Shown: piece by piece, positions 25,631 through 33,504 of the stretch
Position numbering within the stretch: position 1 is the first letter of the stretch
Layout: the number at the start of each line of letters is the position of its first letter
NCBI RefSeq assembly: GCF_024508665.1
Contig: NZ_JANINP010000007.1
Span: forward strand, 992,001-1,056,000
DNA: 64,000 nt
Source of the DNA: Sphingomonas sp.
GTDB lineage: Bacteria > Pseudomonadota > Alphaproteobacteria > Sphingomonadales > Sphingomonadaceae
Reading direction: 5' to 3'
The notes under the pieces: generated by a model
Database searches by the model: none
Told to the model about the DNA's origin: nothing
What the model saw: only the letters and a program-made list of their open reading frames with translations
Position numbers and translations under genes: made by a program

Positions 25631-25738
25631 GATGGGTTTCCTCTCAACCCATCAACGCCTTTATGCTCCCTCAGGTTGCCAAGCGGGTTGCTCCCGGTGC
25701 GGCAGTTGCTATAGACGCCGCCGACCGGCGGTCCTCTC

Positions 25739-25823
25739 GCGGGCGTGGCGGAACTGGTAGACGCGCTGGATTTAGGTTCCAGTATCGCAAGATGTGGGGG
25801 TTCGAGTCCCTTCGCCCGCACCA
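25739..25823 (+). tRNA. tRNA-Leu (TAG)
   Basis: Acceptor GCGGGCG (25739-25745) pairs with CGCCCGC (25813-25819). The anticodon arm CTGGA-TTTAGGT-TCCAG gives anticodon TAG. A long variable arm is present, as in tRNA-Leu, and CCA is encoded at 25821-25823. It lies just upstream of tig. Confidence 0.97.
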
Positions 25824-25886
25824 GTCCCCGCGCTTTTGGGCGGGGTTGGCCACCAACAAGATTTCCGGAAAAGAAGAAGGCCTGAA

Positions 25887-27548
25887 ATGCAGACTGTCGA
25901 GACGTTGAACGAAGGGCTCAAGCGCGCCTACACGCTGACGATCACCGCCAAGGAGATCGACGCCAAGGTCGATGCCGAGGTGAAGCGCGTGGCCCCACAG
26001 GTCCGTATGCCCGGCTTCCGCCCCGGCAAGGTGCCCGCCAATCTGGTGCGCAAGATGCACGGCGAGGCGCTGACCCAGGACGCGCTCAACGCTGCGATTC
26101 AGGAAGGCATCCAGACGCTGATCGGCAAGGAAAAACTGCGTCCGGCGATGCAGCCCTCGGTCAAGCTCGAGAATGATTATGAGAAGGGCAAGGACGCCGA
26201 GCTCAAGATCGAGCTCGAAATCCTGCCCGACGTGCCGACGCCCGCGATCGACAAGCTCAAGCTCGACCGCCTGACCGTTCCGGCCGGCGAGGACGAGATC
26301 CAGGCGCAGCTCGAGAAGTTCGCCGCGCAGCAGAAGAATTGGGAAGACACCAAGGACGGTTACAAGGCCAAGCAGGGCGACCTCGTCACGCTCGACTTCG
26401 TCGGCAAGGACAAGGACGGCGTCGCGTTCGAGGGCGGCACCGGCACCGACATGGCGGTCGAGATCGGCTCGGGCCGGCTGATCCCCGGCTTCGAGGACCA
26501 GGTCGTCGGCGTGAAGGCGGGTGACGAGAAGACCATCAAGGTGACCTTCCCGGACGATTATCCCGCCGAGAATCTGGCGGGCCAGCCGGCGACGTTCGAC
26601 CTGACCGTCAAGTCGGTGAAGACTGCGGGTGAGACCAAGATCGACGACAGCCTGGCCAAGTCGCTCGGCCTCAACGATCTCGAGCAGCTCAAGGGTCTGC
26701 TCAAGGGCCAGATCGAGCAGGAACTCAACGGCCTGACGCGCACCCATATGAAGCGCAAGCTGCTCGACCAGCTCGCTGCCGGCCATGATTTCCCGGTGCC
26801 GCCGTCGATGGTCGCCGCCGAGTTCGAGCAGATCTGGGAACAGCTCAAGCACGAAGCGACGCACGAGCCGGATCCCGAAGCGGCGCTGGCCGAGATGGAA
26901 GCCGAGCGTGAGGATTATCAGGCGATCGCCGAGCGCCGCGTGCGCCTGGGCCTGTTGCTGTCCGAGATCGGCCAGGCCAACGGCATCGAGGTCACCAATC
27001 AGGAGATGAGCCGGCTGATCAGCCAGGCGGCCGCGCAATATGCGCCGCAGGACCAGCAGCGCTTCGTCGAATATATCCGCAACGAGCCGATGGCCGCCGC
27101 TCAGCTGCGCGCGCCGCTCTATGAGGACAAGGTCGTCGACTTCCTGTTCTCGACCGCGGACATCACCGACCGCGAAGTGACTCGCGCCGAGCTCGAGGAA
27201 GCGATCGAGTCGGAAGACGGCTTCGCCACCGGCACGCATCATCACGACCACGACAATCACAAGCCCAAGGCGAAGAAGGCCGCCGCCAAGAAGGCGCCGG
27301 CCGCCAAGGCGGACAAGGCCGAGAAGGCAGACGACGCCAGGGCCGAGGAGCCGGTGAAGAAGGCAGCGACCAAGAAGGCGCCGTCCAAGTCGGACGAGAA
27401 GGTCGAGGCGCCCGCCGACGAGTTGAAGGCCGAAGAACCGGTCAAGAAGGCCGCGACCAAGAAGGCTCCGGCCGCCAAGGCGGAAGCCGCCGAGGAAGCT
27501 CCTGCCAAGAAGCCGGCCGCCAAGAAGGCTCCGGCGAAGAAGGGGTAA
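25887..27548 (+). CDS. tig: Trigger factor with Lys/Ala-rich C-terminal extension
   Basis: Ribosome-associated chaperone and prolyl isomerase. 553 residues, about 100 more than usual. The ribosome-binding N-domain has MPGFRPGKVPANLVRKMHG (about residues 40-58; the FRxGKxP signature). The FKBP domain spans about 150-240 (GDLVTLDFVGKDKDGVAFEGG), and the helical C-domain follows to about 450. After a His-rich GTHHHDHDNHK comes a repetitive tail of AAKKAPAAKA and AEEPVKKAATKKAP units, basic and disordered, like histone-H1-type tails. The start at 25887 has AAGAAGG; a longer frame runs back into tRNA-Leu. Unlike many genomes, clpP-clpX does not follow directly but lies 5 kb downstream. Confidence 0.95.
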   Translation: MQTVETLNEGLKRAYTLTITAKEIDAKVDAEVKRVAPQVRMPGFRPGKVPANLVRKMHGEALTQDALNAAIQEGIQTLIGKEKLRPAMQPSVKLENDYEKGKDAELKIELEILPDVPTPAIDKLKLDRLTVPAGEDEIQAQLEKFAAQQKNWEDTKDGYKAKQGDLVTLDFVGKDKDGVAFEGGTGTDMAVEIGSGRLIPGFEDQVVGVKAGDEKTIKVTFPDDYPAENLAGQPATFDLTVKSVKTAGETKIDDSLAKSLGLNDLEQLKGLLKGQIEQELNGLTRTHMKRKLLDQLAAGHDFPVPPSMVAAEFEQIWEQLKHEATHEPDPEAALAEMEAEREDYQAIAERRVRLGLLLSEIGQANGIEVTNQEMSRLISQAAAQYAPQDQQRFVEYIRNEPMAAAQLRAPLYEDKVVDFLFSTADITDREVTRAELEEAIESEDGFATGTHHHDHDNHKPKAKKAAAKKAPAAKADKAEKADDARAEEPVKKAATKKAPSKSDEKVEAPADELKAEEPVKKAATKKAPAAKAEAAEEAPAKKPAAKKAPAKKG

Positions 27549-27556
27549 TGGAATAA

Positions 27557-27744
27557 TCCCTCTCCCCTTGCGGGAGAGGGATGCGTAGACTTGGGTTTCG
27601 CGCAGCGAGACCCTAGTCGGAGCTGGGAGAGGGGTGCGGTCCGCGGGACCGCGCGGAGCTACGCTCCGCACACCCTCTCCAAGCTACGCTAGGCAGCAAG
27701 CTGCCAAGCTTCGCTATCCTCTCCCGTCAAGGGAGAGGAAGGGG
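27557..27744. repeat. Mosaic hairpin repeat, copy C
   Basis: Same family as the copies near 8.6 and 17.0 kb, oriented like the first: CCCTCTCCCCTTGCGGGAG, a variable middle, the core AAGCTACGCTAGGCAGCAAG then CTGCCAAGCTTCGCTATCC, and the closing arm CTCCCGTCAAGGGAGAGGAA. The last arm reaches the ribosome binding site of the next gene. Confidence 0.85.
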
Positions 27745-27749
27745 TGGGA

Positions 27750-28676
27750 ATGACCGAACCACGTATCGCAGTCCTGCTACCCTGCTATAACGAGGAAGCC
27801 GCGATCGCGCAGACCGTCGCGGGGTTCCGCGCCGCGCTGCCGAGCGCGACGATCTACGTTTACGACAACAATTCGAAGGACCGCACGGTCGAGGTCGCGC
27901 ATGCGGCCGGCGCGGTCGTGCGATCGGAGCGGATGCAGGGCAAGGGCAATGTCGTCCGCCGCATGTTCGCCGATATCGATGCGGACGTCTATGTCATGGC
28001 CGATGGCGATGCGACCTATGATGCCGAGGCCGCGCCACAGCTTGTCCGGCGGTTGATCGAAGAGCAACTCGACATGGTGGTCGGCAGCCGCGTGACGCAG
28101 CAGGACGCCGCCTATCGCCGCGGGCATGTCATGGGCAACAAGCTGCTGACCGGCATGCTCGCGAAATTGTTCGGGCGGAGTTTCACCGATATTCTATCGG
28201 GTTACCGCGTTTTTTCGCGACGCTTCGTAAAGAGCTTCCCAGTCCTCTCCGGCGGGTTCGAGATCGAGACCGAGATCAGCGTCCACGCGCTCGAACTGCG
28301 TATGCCGGTGGGCGAGGTCGAGACGCGCTATTTCGCGCGGCCCGAGGGATCGGCGTCGAAACTGTCGACCTATTCGGACGGCTTCCGCATCCTCAACACG
28401 ATCGTCACCTTGTACCGGATCGAGCGGCCCTTGCTGTTCTTCGGCGCGATCGGCGGCCTGCTCGCGCTGCTGGCGCTGGCGCTCGGCATCCCGCTAGCGA
28501 TCACCTATTATCACACGCATCTGGTGCCGCGCCTTCCGACAGCGATCATGGCGACCGGACTGATCATCCTGGCCGCCTTGTGCCTCTTTGCCGGACTGAT
28601 CCTCGACACTGTGGTGCGCGGGAGGCGTGAGGTGAGGCGGCTGGCCTATCTCGGGCATCCCGCGCCGGGTGGGTGA
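27750..28676 (+). CDS. GT2 family glycosyltransferase with two C-terminal membrane helices
   Basis: 308 residues. The GT-A fold shows IAVLLPCYNEEAAIAQTV (about 6-23), YVYDNNSKDRTVEVA (about 37-51), the DxD-type site VMADGDATYDA (about 83-93) and the later SGYRVFSRRFVKSFPVLSGGFEIETEI. Two membrane helices follow at about 226-250 and 263-287. This layout is that of polyprenol-phosphate sugar transferases such as dolichyl-phosphate mannose synthase homologues, which load a sugar onto a lipid carrier at the inner membrane. The donor sugar cannot be read. The ribosome site GGGAGAGGAAGGGG comes from the end of repeat C. Confidence 0.9.
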   Translation: MTEPRIAVLLPCYNEEAAIAQTVAGFRAALPSATIYVYDNNSKDRTVEVAHAAGAVVRSERMQGKGNVVRRMFADIDADVYVMADGDATYDAEAAPQLVRRLIEEQLDMVVGSRVTQQDAAYRRGHVMGNKLLTGMLAKLFGRSFTDILSGYRVFSRRFVKSFPVLSGGFEIETEISVHALELRMPVGEVETRYFARPEGSASKLSTYSDGFRILNTIVTLYRIERPLLFFGAIGGLLALLALALGIPLAITYYHTHLVPRLPTAIMATGLIILAALCLFAGLILDTVVRGRREVRRLAYLGHPAPGG

Positions 28677-28805
28677 GTCGGCTTTCGGGTGCGAAGTCGA
28701 AGCCCCGCCGACGACTGAAATTGGCTTCAGCTGTGGGTCGGTCGCTAACCTGCCAACCGCTTGTGGATGTTCGGAGCGGGTAGAAAGTGCTCGCAGGCAT
28801 TGACC

Positions 28806-29705
28806 TCAAGCGACGGCGCGCGCGAACTTGCCGGGCGGGCATCCGACGCGCTTACGAAACGCAGTGCTGAAGGCGCTCGCCGATTCGTAGCCTATCTCTT
28901 CTGCGATCCGATCTAGCGTCTTCTCGCCGCGGGCCAGAGCGTCCTTGGCGATCGCCATGCGCCAGCGCATCAGATACTCGATTGGCGCGCATCCCAACAC
29001 TTCACCGAACCGGGCCGAGAAGGCAGAGCGCGACATGCCCGCGATGCTCGCGAGTTCGGCCACCGTCCAGTTGGCGCGGACATCGGCATGGATCGCCTGT
29101 AGTGCGTGGGCGATCGCCGAGTCCTGCATCCCGCTAAGCAGGCCCGCCGGAACGGCCTCGTTGCCAAGGCTGCGCCAGCGAAGCGCTTCGACCAGCAACG
29201 CTTCCAGCATTCGCTGAATGATCAGTTCCTTGCCGGGATAATCGGTGGCGCATTCCTCGGCCAGGAGATCGATCAATCGTCCGAACCGCGTCGAACGGCC
29301 TTCCGACGCCGGGATATGGATACGCTCGGGCAAAAGCGACAGCAGGAGGGGGCTGTTCACCCGTTCGAAGGCAAAGCTGCCACCCAACGCGATGAAGTCG
29401 GGCGTACCATCGGGGTCGCCATGCCGGACGGCTTCGTGACGCGGCGCGACAGGCGTGCCGGCGATATGGGGTTCGCTCGCCAGCGAGAAAGCAGGCGTGG
29501 TCGGCAGCAACAAGAAATCGCCCTCGGTCAGGCGCAGCGGCTCTTTTCCGGGAAAGGTTAGCCATGCCTCACCCAAGAGGATGATCGTAAAGCCAGGCGC
29601 GTCATGCGCGTCGTAACGAACAGCCCAACGCCCCCTTCCCGATATCGGCTTCGAAACCGCGGCGCTCGGCCGCAACAGCGCAATGATGTCACTAAGCGGA
29701 TCCAT
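28806..29705 (-). CDS. AraC family regulator with cupin-type sensor
   Basis: 299 residues. The N-terminal cupin-like domain (about 1-165) contains GFTIILLGEAWLTFPGKEPLRLTEGDFLLLPTTPAFSL. The C-terminal AraC domain has two helix-turn-helices: WTVAELASIAGMSRSAFSARFGEVLGCAPIEYLMRWRMAIAKDAL and TLDRIAEEIGYESASAFSTAFRKRVGCPPGKFAR. It is divergent from a short-chain dehydrogenase, and a 10-bp inverted repeat lies between the two genes; AraC proteins of this type commonly activate the adjacent dehydrogenase gene. I began it at ATG 29705; a TTG 33 bases upstream is possible but less likely. Confidence 0.9.
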   Translation of the reverse strand: MDPLSDIIALLRPSAAVSKPISGRGRWAVRYDAHDAPGFTIILLGEAWLTFPGKEPLRLTEGDFLLLPTTPAFSLASEPHIAGTPVAPRHEAVRHGDPDGTPDFIALGGSFAFERVNSPLLLSLLPERIHIPASEGRSTRFGRLIDLLAEECATDYPGKELIIQRMLEALLVEALRWRSLGNEAVPAGLLSGMQDSAIAHALQAIHADVRANWTVAELASIAGMSRSAFSARFGEVLGCAPIEYLMRWRMAIAKDALARGEKTLDRIAEEIGYESASAFSTAFRKRVGCPPGKFARAVA

Positions 29706-29713
29706 ATTCTGGA

Positions 29714-29751
29714 CGATCCATAAAGTAATTTGGAGCAATCATTATGGATCG
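29714..29751. promoter_or_regulatory. Inverted-repeat operator between araC-type and SDR genes
   Basis: Perfect inverted repeat CGATCCATAA (29714-29723) and TTATGGATCG (29742-29751) with 18 bp between. A further related half, GGATCCATA, lies at the araC-type start (29699-29707). The region is AT-rich compared with its surroundings. Likely binding site of the divergent AraC regulator. Confidence 0.6.
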
Positions 29752-29800
29752 TACGAGGCAACATGTCTATCTCCCTATCATCGCACTCAAGGAGACTGAC

Positions 29801-30550
29801 ATGACCAGGACAATCCTCATCACCGGAACCTCGTCGGGTTATGGCAAGGCGATCACCGAACATTTCCTCGCGCGGGATTGGAACGTGATCGCCACCATGC
29901 GGCGGCCCGAAGCGGCCAATTTTGGTGGCAATACCAACCGCTTGCGGGTTCTGCCGCTCGACGTCACCGACGAAGCAAGCATAGCGACGCTGTTTGAGAG
30001 CGCTGGTCCTGTCGACGTGCTGGTGAATAACGCCGGCATCGGAGCGGTCGGGGCGTTCGAAGTGACGCCGATGTCGCTGGTCCGCCAGCTGCTCGAGACC
30101 AACACGATCGGCGTTATGGCGATGTGCCAGGCGGTCATCCCGCAGATGCGTGCGCGCCGCTCGGGCATCATCGTCAATGTGACCTCGAGCGTCACGCTGG
30201 GGGCTTTCCCGCTGGCTGCCGCCTACACCGCGAGCAAACAGGCCGTCGAGGGCTTCACCGGCTCGCTTGCCCATGAGCTCGGCTATTTCGGTGTCTCGGT
30301 AAAGCTGGTTGAGCCTGGTTACGCACCGACCACCAACTTCGGCGCGAACGCTATCATTCCGTTCGACCAGCTGCTTCCGGGCGAGTACGCCGATTTTGCC
30401 AAGCCGATCATGGAAGGCTTTGCCTCACCAGCGCTGACCACCCGCGAGAGCGATGTGGCCGATGGCGTCTGGAACGCGGTGCATGATGCAAGCGGTCGGC
30501 TTCGGTTCGCCGCTGGGCCTGATGCTGTAGCGCTTGCTGAAGCACGTTGA
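29801..30550 (+). CDS. Short-chain dehydrogenase/reductase
   Basis: 249-residue NAD(P)-dependent oxidoreductase. The cofactor motif TGTSSGYG is at residues 8-15, NNAG follows at about 77-80 (VLVNNAGIG), the catalytic Ser is in NVTSSVT and the catalytic pair Tyr-Lys is in YTASKQAVEG. A basic residue follows the glycine motif region (TMRRPE), which favours NADPH. AAGGAG lies at normal distance before ATG 29801. It is divergent from the AraC regulator, which probably controls it. The substrate is not predictable. Confidence 0.92.
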   Translation: MTRTILITGTSSGYGKAITEHFLARDWNVIATMRRPEAANFGGNTNRLRVLPLDVTDEASIATLFESAGPVDVLVNNAGIGAVGAFEVTPMSLVRQLLETNTIGVMAMCQAVIPQMRARRSGIIVNVTSSVTLGAFPLAAAYTASKQAVEGFTGSLAHELGYFGVSVKLVEPGYAPTTNFGANAIIPFDQLLPGEYADFAKPIMEGFASPALTTRESDVADGVWNAVHDASGRLRFAAGPDAVALAEAR

Positions 30551-30802
30551 CGCCCGTCCTATGCCGCGTCGCGGAATGGCATGGCCCTACTTATTCCAAT
30601 GCCTGTTCGGACGGTGGCGCGCAGCCGCCGTTATGGCCATCTGCCTGTCACTTTCCTGCATGTCATGCACGCGATGCGCCAGGACCGGGTCGCCGCGCAC
30701 CCAGATTACGCAATCGAGCTCAAGCCCGTTCCGCGCGGTATCAGGATCGGCCTGGCGTTAGGGTGAACGAGCGATGGTCGCTTGCCGAGCTTGCCCCAAT
30801 TC
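30551..30802. other. Gap without a supported gene
   Basis: About 250 bp between the SDR and the DOPA-dioxygenase-like stop. Short open frames exist (for example 30581-30766, 61 residues) but none has a good ribosome site or a family I know. It may be an eroded gene end; otherwise I see nothing definite. Confidence 0.4.
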
Positions 30803-31192
30803 CTAGAAGTCACTGATCCCGAACCGAGCGACCCCCTGATTATGCCCCGGCGGATCGAGGACGCTGATGTCGAGCTCGAGCGGCTGACCGATCCAGTGCG
30901 CGAGTGTCGTATGGTCGGCGACATCGTCGTCGGTCAGAGGATGGACCAGGGCGCGGAGGCCGGTGGTTTCGATCGCGCGCGACACCATTGCGCCGGCGCT
31001 GGCGGAGAAATGGATCTCGAACTGCGCGATCGGATGCGGTCCGACCGGGCCGTCGGTCATCCGGCCGATGAACAGGATGGGCGCTACATCGTCGACCATC
31101 ATGTCGGCAAAGGTCGCGCGCAGTCTCTCCGCGGCGCTGCGTTCCGACGCATCGTAATAGATGTGCGCATGCCAGGGCGCATTGTCGTTCAT
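30803..31192 (-). CDS. DOPA 4,5-dioxygenase family protein
   Basis: 129-residue protein of the family that includes fungal and bacterial DOPA 4,5-dioxygenase. The recognisable pattern is WHAHIYYDASERSAAERLRA at the start, FIGRMTDGPVGPHPIAQFEIHFS in the middle and LVHPLTDDDVADHTTLAHWIG toward the end; conserved His residues in these segments would bind iron. Function in bacteria is mostly unproven. Its ATG overlaps the stop of the upstream epimerase (ATGA), so both belong to one minus-strand operon and may act on related small molecules. Confidence 0.88.
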   Translation of the reverse strand: MNDNAPWHAHIYYDASERSAAERLRATFADMMVDDVAPILFIGRMTDGPVGPHPIAQFEIHFSASAGAMVSRAIETTGLRALVHPLTDDDVADHTTLAHWIGQPLELDISVLDPPGHNQGVARFGISDF

Positions 31193-32214
31193 GCCACGAT
31201 CCCGAGCCGGATCAGGCTTTCGCCCGAGGCAAGAATCGCTTCCTCATTCGATCGGAATTGCCAGCCGAGCAGCTCGCGCGCCTTGGCATTGCTCGCTTCG
31301 CCCTTGATGCCCAGCCGCGGCAGCGCCTCGCGCGCCAACGGATTGAACAATGCGACCACGCGAACAAGCCAGTCGGGCAGCTTGCGCAGCTTCGCCCTGG
31401 CGGCTTTCTCGCCCAGGCCGCGCTGGAGCATCTCCGACACGTCATATGCCGACACCACGTTCCCCGCGACCGCCAGGAAGCGTTGGTTCTTCGCGGCAGG
31501 GGCAGTCATCGCCTTGACCTGCAGGCCGGCGACGTCGCGCACATCGACCGCGCCGAAATAGAGGCGTGGCGCGCCGGGCACCTTGCCGAGCAGCATCTGG
31601 CGCAAGAGCTCGATCGAACTCGACAGATCCTCGTTGAGCGCCGGACCGAAGATGCCGACGGGATTGATCACCGCCAGCTCCATCGCGCCGCCCTCTCGTT
31701 CGATGAAATCCCAGGCCGCGCGCTCGGCCAGCGTCTTCGACTTCTGATAGGCCTGGACGCCCGGACCATCCACGTCGGTCCAATCCTCTTCGGTGAAGAC
31801 CTTCTCGCCTTTGCCATGGCCATATCCGATCGCGGCGTAGGAGGAGGTAAGGACGACGCGCTTCACGCCGGCGTCCCGCGCCGCGCGCAGCACGCGAAGC
31901 GTGCCGTCGACCGCCGGGCGGATCAGCTCGTTTTCGTCCCTGGGCTGCTGCAGCGGAAACGGGGAGGCGACGTGCTGGACGTAGTCGCATCCCGCAACCG
32001 CGTCGGCCCAGCCGGCATCCTGGTTGAGATCGGCCGCGACGAAGCTCAGCCGGTCGAGGTTCTTCGCCCCGGCCTGCGCGAGCGTGTCGCGCACCTTCTG
32101 CTCCTTCGCCAGCGACCGCACGGTCGTTCGGACGTCATGCCCTGCGTCGAGCAATTGCAGGATGACGTGCCCGCCGACGAAACCCGATCCGCCCGTGACC
32201 AGAACCTTGCTCAT
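31189..32214 (-). CDS. NAD(P)-dependent epimerase/dehydratase (aldehyde/dihydroflavonol reductase-like)
   Basis: 341-residue extended short-chain dehydrogenase. The cofactor motif VTGGSGFVGGHV is at about residues 6-17, RRVVLTSSYAAIGYG-like catalytic Ser region at about 117-132, and the catalytic pair in AYQKSKTLAE. The YFGAVDVRDVA segment near residue 220 matches the dihydroflavonol-4-reductase/aldehyde reductase branch rather than sugar epimerases. A very strong ribosome site (AAGGAGGGG) precedes the ATG. It is the first gene of a two-gene operon with the DOPA-dioxygenase-like protein and is divergent from clpP. Substrate unknown. Confidence 0.9.
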   Translation of the reverse strand: MSKVLVTGGSGFVGGHVILQLLDAGHDVRTTVRSLAKEQKVRDTLAQAGAKNLDRLSFVAADLNQDAGWADAVAGCDYVQHVASPFPLQQPRDENELIRPAVDGTLRVLRAARDAGVKRVVLTSSYAAIGYGHGKGEKVFTEEDWTDVDGPGVQAYQKSKTLAERAAWDFIEREGGAMELAVINPVGIFGPALNEDLSSSIELLRQMLLGKVPGAPRLYFGAVDVRDVAGLQVKAMTAPAAKNQRFLAVAGNVVSAYDVSEMLQRGLGEKAARAKLRKLPDWLVRVVALFNPLAREALPRLGIKGEASNAKARELLGWQFRSNEEAILASGESLIRLGIVA

Positions 32215-32389
32215 ATCCGCCCCTCCTTCTTATCGAGAGGGACGTGGGGCTGCGGATATGGCGATGCAAGGCTCCGAGCGGAGCGCCGAAAACCGCGCCG
32301 CGTCGCCGTTCACCATCGCGCCCCCTTGCGCCCCGCCGGACGAGCGCCGATGTAGGGCCGGCAAGGCATAAGGACCTGAGAGACTTCAC

Positions 32390-33067
32390 ATGCATAATCC
32401 GTTCGAAACCGGCCAGTTCGCTCCTCCCGGCTTCCGCGTCGACCCCGTGACCGGCGGCCTCGTGCCGATCGTCATCGAGCAGTCGAACCGCGGTGAGCGC
32501 AGCTTCGACATCTATTCGCGGCTGCTGCGGGAGCGGATCATCTTCCTGGTCGGCCCGGTCGAGGACCATATGGCCTCGCTGATCACCGCGCAGTTGTTGT
32601 TCCTGGAATCGGAGAATCCGAAGAAGGACATCTACATGTACATCAACTCGCCGGGCGGCGTCGTCACGGCGGGCATGGCGATCCACGACACGATGCAATA
32701 TATCCGTCCGCGCGTCGGCACGGTGTGCATCGGCCAGGCGGCGTCGATGGGCAGCTTCCTGCTCGCGGCGGGCGAGCCCGGCATGCGGGTCGCGCTGACC
32801 AATGCGCGGATCATGATCCACCAGCCGTCGGGCGGCGCGCAGGGCATGGCTTCGGACATCGAGATCCAGGCCAAGGAGATTCTGCGCATTCGCCAGCGGA
32901 TGAACGATCTCTATTCGAAATATACCGGCCAGCCGATTGACGTGATCGAGCGCTCGATGGACCGCGACAATTTCCTCGAGGCCGAGGAGGCCAAGGCTTT
33001 CGGTCTCGTCGACGAAGTGTTCGACAAGCGTCCGGCGCCGGCCGACGATCAGGCGCAGGCGGCTTGA
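32390..33067 (+). CDS. clpP: ATP-dependent Clp protease proteolytic subunit
   Basis: 225-residue serine protease forming the double heptamer that degrades proteins unfolded by ClpX or ClpA. The catalytic triad is Ser119 in GQAASMGSFLLAAG, His144 in MIHQPSGGAQG and Asp193 in MDRDNFLEAEEA. YMYINSPGGVVTAGMAIHDTMQ is the substrate-channel strand. Length is slightly above average because of an Ala/Pro-rich C-terminus. It is followed by an L7/L12-like membrane protein gene and clpX on the same strand, so ClpXP is encoded in one region. Confidence 0.97.
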   Translation: MHNPFETGQFAPPGFRVDPVTGGLVPIVIEQSNRGERSFDIYSRLLRERIIFLVGPVEDHMASLITAQLLFLESENPKKDIYMYINSPGGVVTAGMAIHDTMQYIRPRVGTVCIGQAASMGSFLLAAGEPGMRVALTNARIMIHQPSGGAQGMASDIEIQAKEILRIRQRMNDLYSKYTGQPIDVIERSMDRDNFLEAEEAKAFGLVDEVFDKRPAPADDQAQAA

Positions 33068-33088
33068 GGTTGCGGCAGGGGCGGGGGA

Positions 33089-33400
33089 ATGTTCGTTCCG
33101 CTGCCCCTGCTGATCCTTGCGGGACTGGTCTTTCTGGTCTTGCTGGGGATGGCGTTGCCGCGGCGCGGTCGATCGGACGATTTGATCGCGCCGCCACGGC
33201 CGCGCGAGCAGCCGGTGGCGGTCCTGGCCGGACAAAAGCTGGAATTATCCGGCGAAACGCGGGTAGAGGTCGAACGGTTGCTGGCCAACGATCAGGTAAT
33301 CAACGCGATCAAATTGGTCCGCGAAGCGACTGGATCGGGACTGAAAGATGCCAAGGACGCGGTCGACGAAATGCGGCGATCCGTCCCGCTATCGCGATAA
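33089..33400 (+). CDS. Membrane-anchored ribosomal L7/L12 C-terminal-domain-like protein
   Basis: 103 residues: one N-terminal membrane helix (about 4-24, PLPLLILAGLVFLVLLGMALP), a basic Pro-rich linker, and a C-terminal domain (about 57-98) reading VEVERLLANDQVINAIKLVREATGSGLKDAKDAVDEM. That last segment follows the conserved pattern of the L7/L12 C-terminal domain (IKxVRExTGxGLKxAKxxV), the part that contacts translation factors on the ribosome stalk. It is not the ribosomal protein itself, because the N-terminal dimerisation domain is replaced by a membrane anchor. It lies 21 bp after clpP and about 100 bp before clpX. Function unknown; a tether between membrane and a translation GTPase is conceivable. 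Confidence 0.8.
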   Translation: MFVPLPLLILAGLVFLVLLGMALPRRGRSDDLIAPPRPREQPVAVLAGQKLELSGETRVEVERLLANDQVINAIKLVREATGSGLKDAKDAVDEMRRSVPLSR

Positions 33401-33504
33401 CGCGGTTAAGGCGACGTGATTTTTATTGTGGGTTTACGGTGGTGCGCTAACATGCTCGCCCGAAAACGGTACGCGCCCGTATCCGCGCGTGACGAGGTGA
33501 TTGA

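Noticed and set aside
25671..27671. 666-residue open frame antisense to tig and tRNA-Leu
   Set aside because: It crosses a tRNA gene and a repeat and lacks any recognisable domain.
30581..30766. 61-residue open frame after the SDR gene
   Set aside because: No ribosome site, no family recognised, and overlapping frames of similar length exist.
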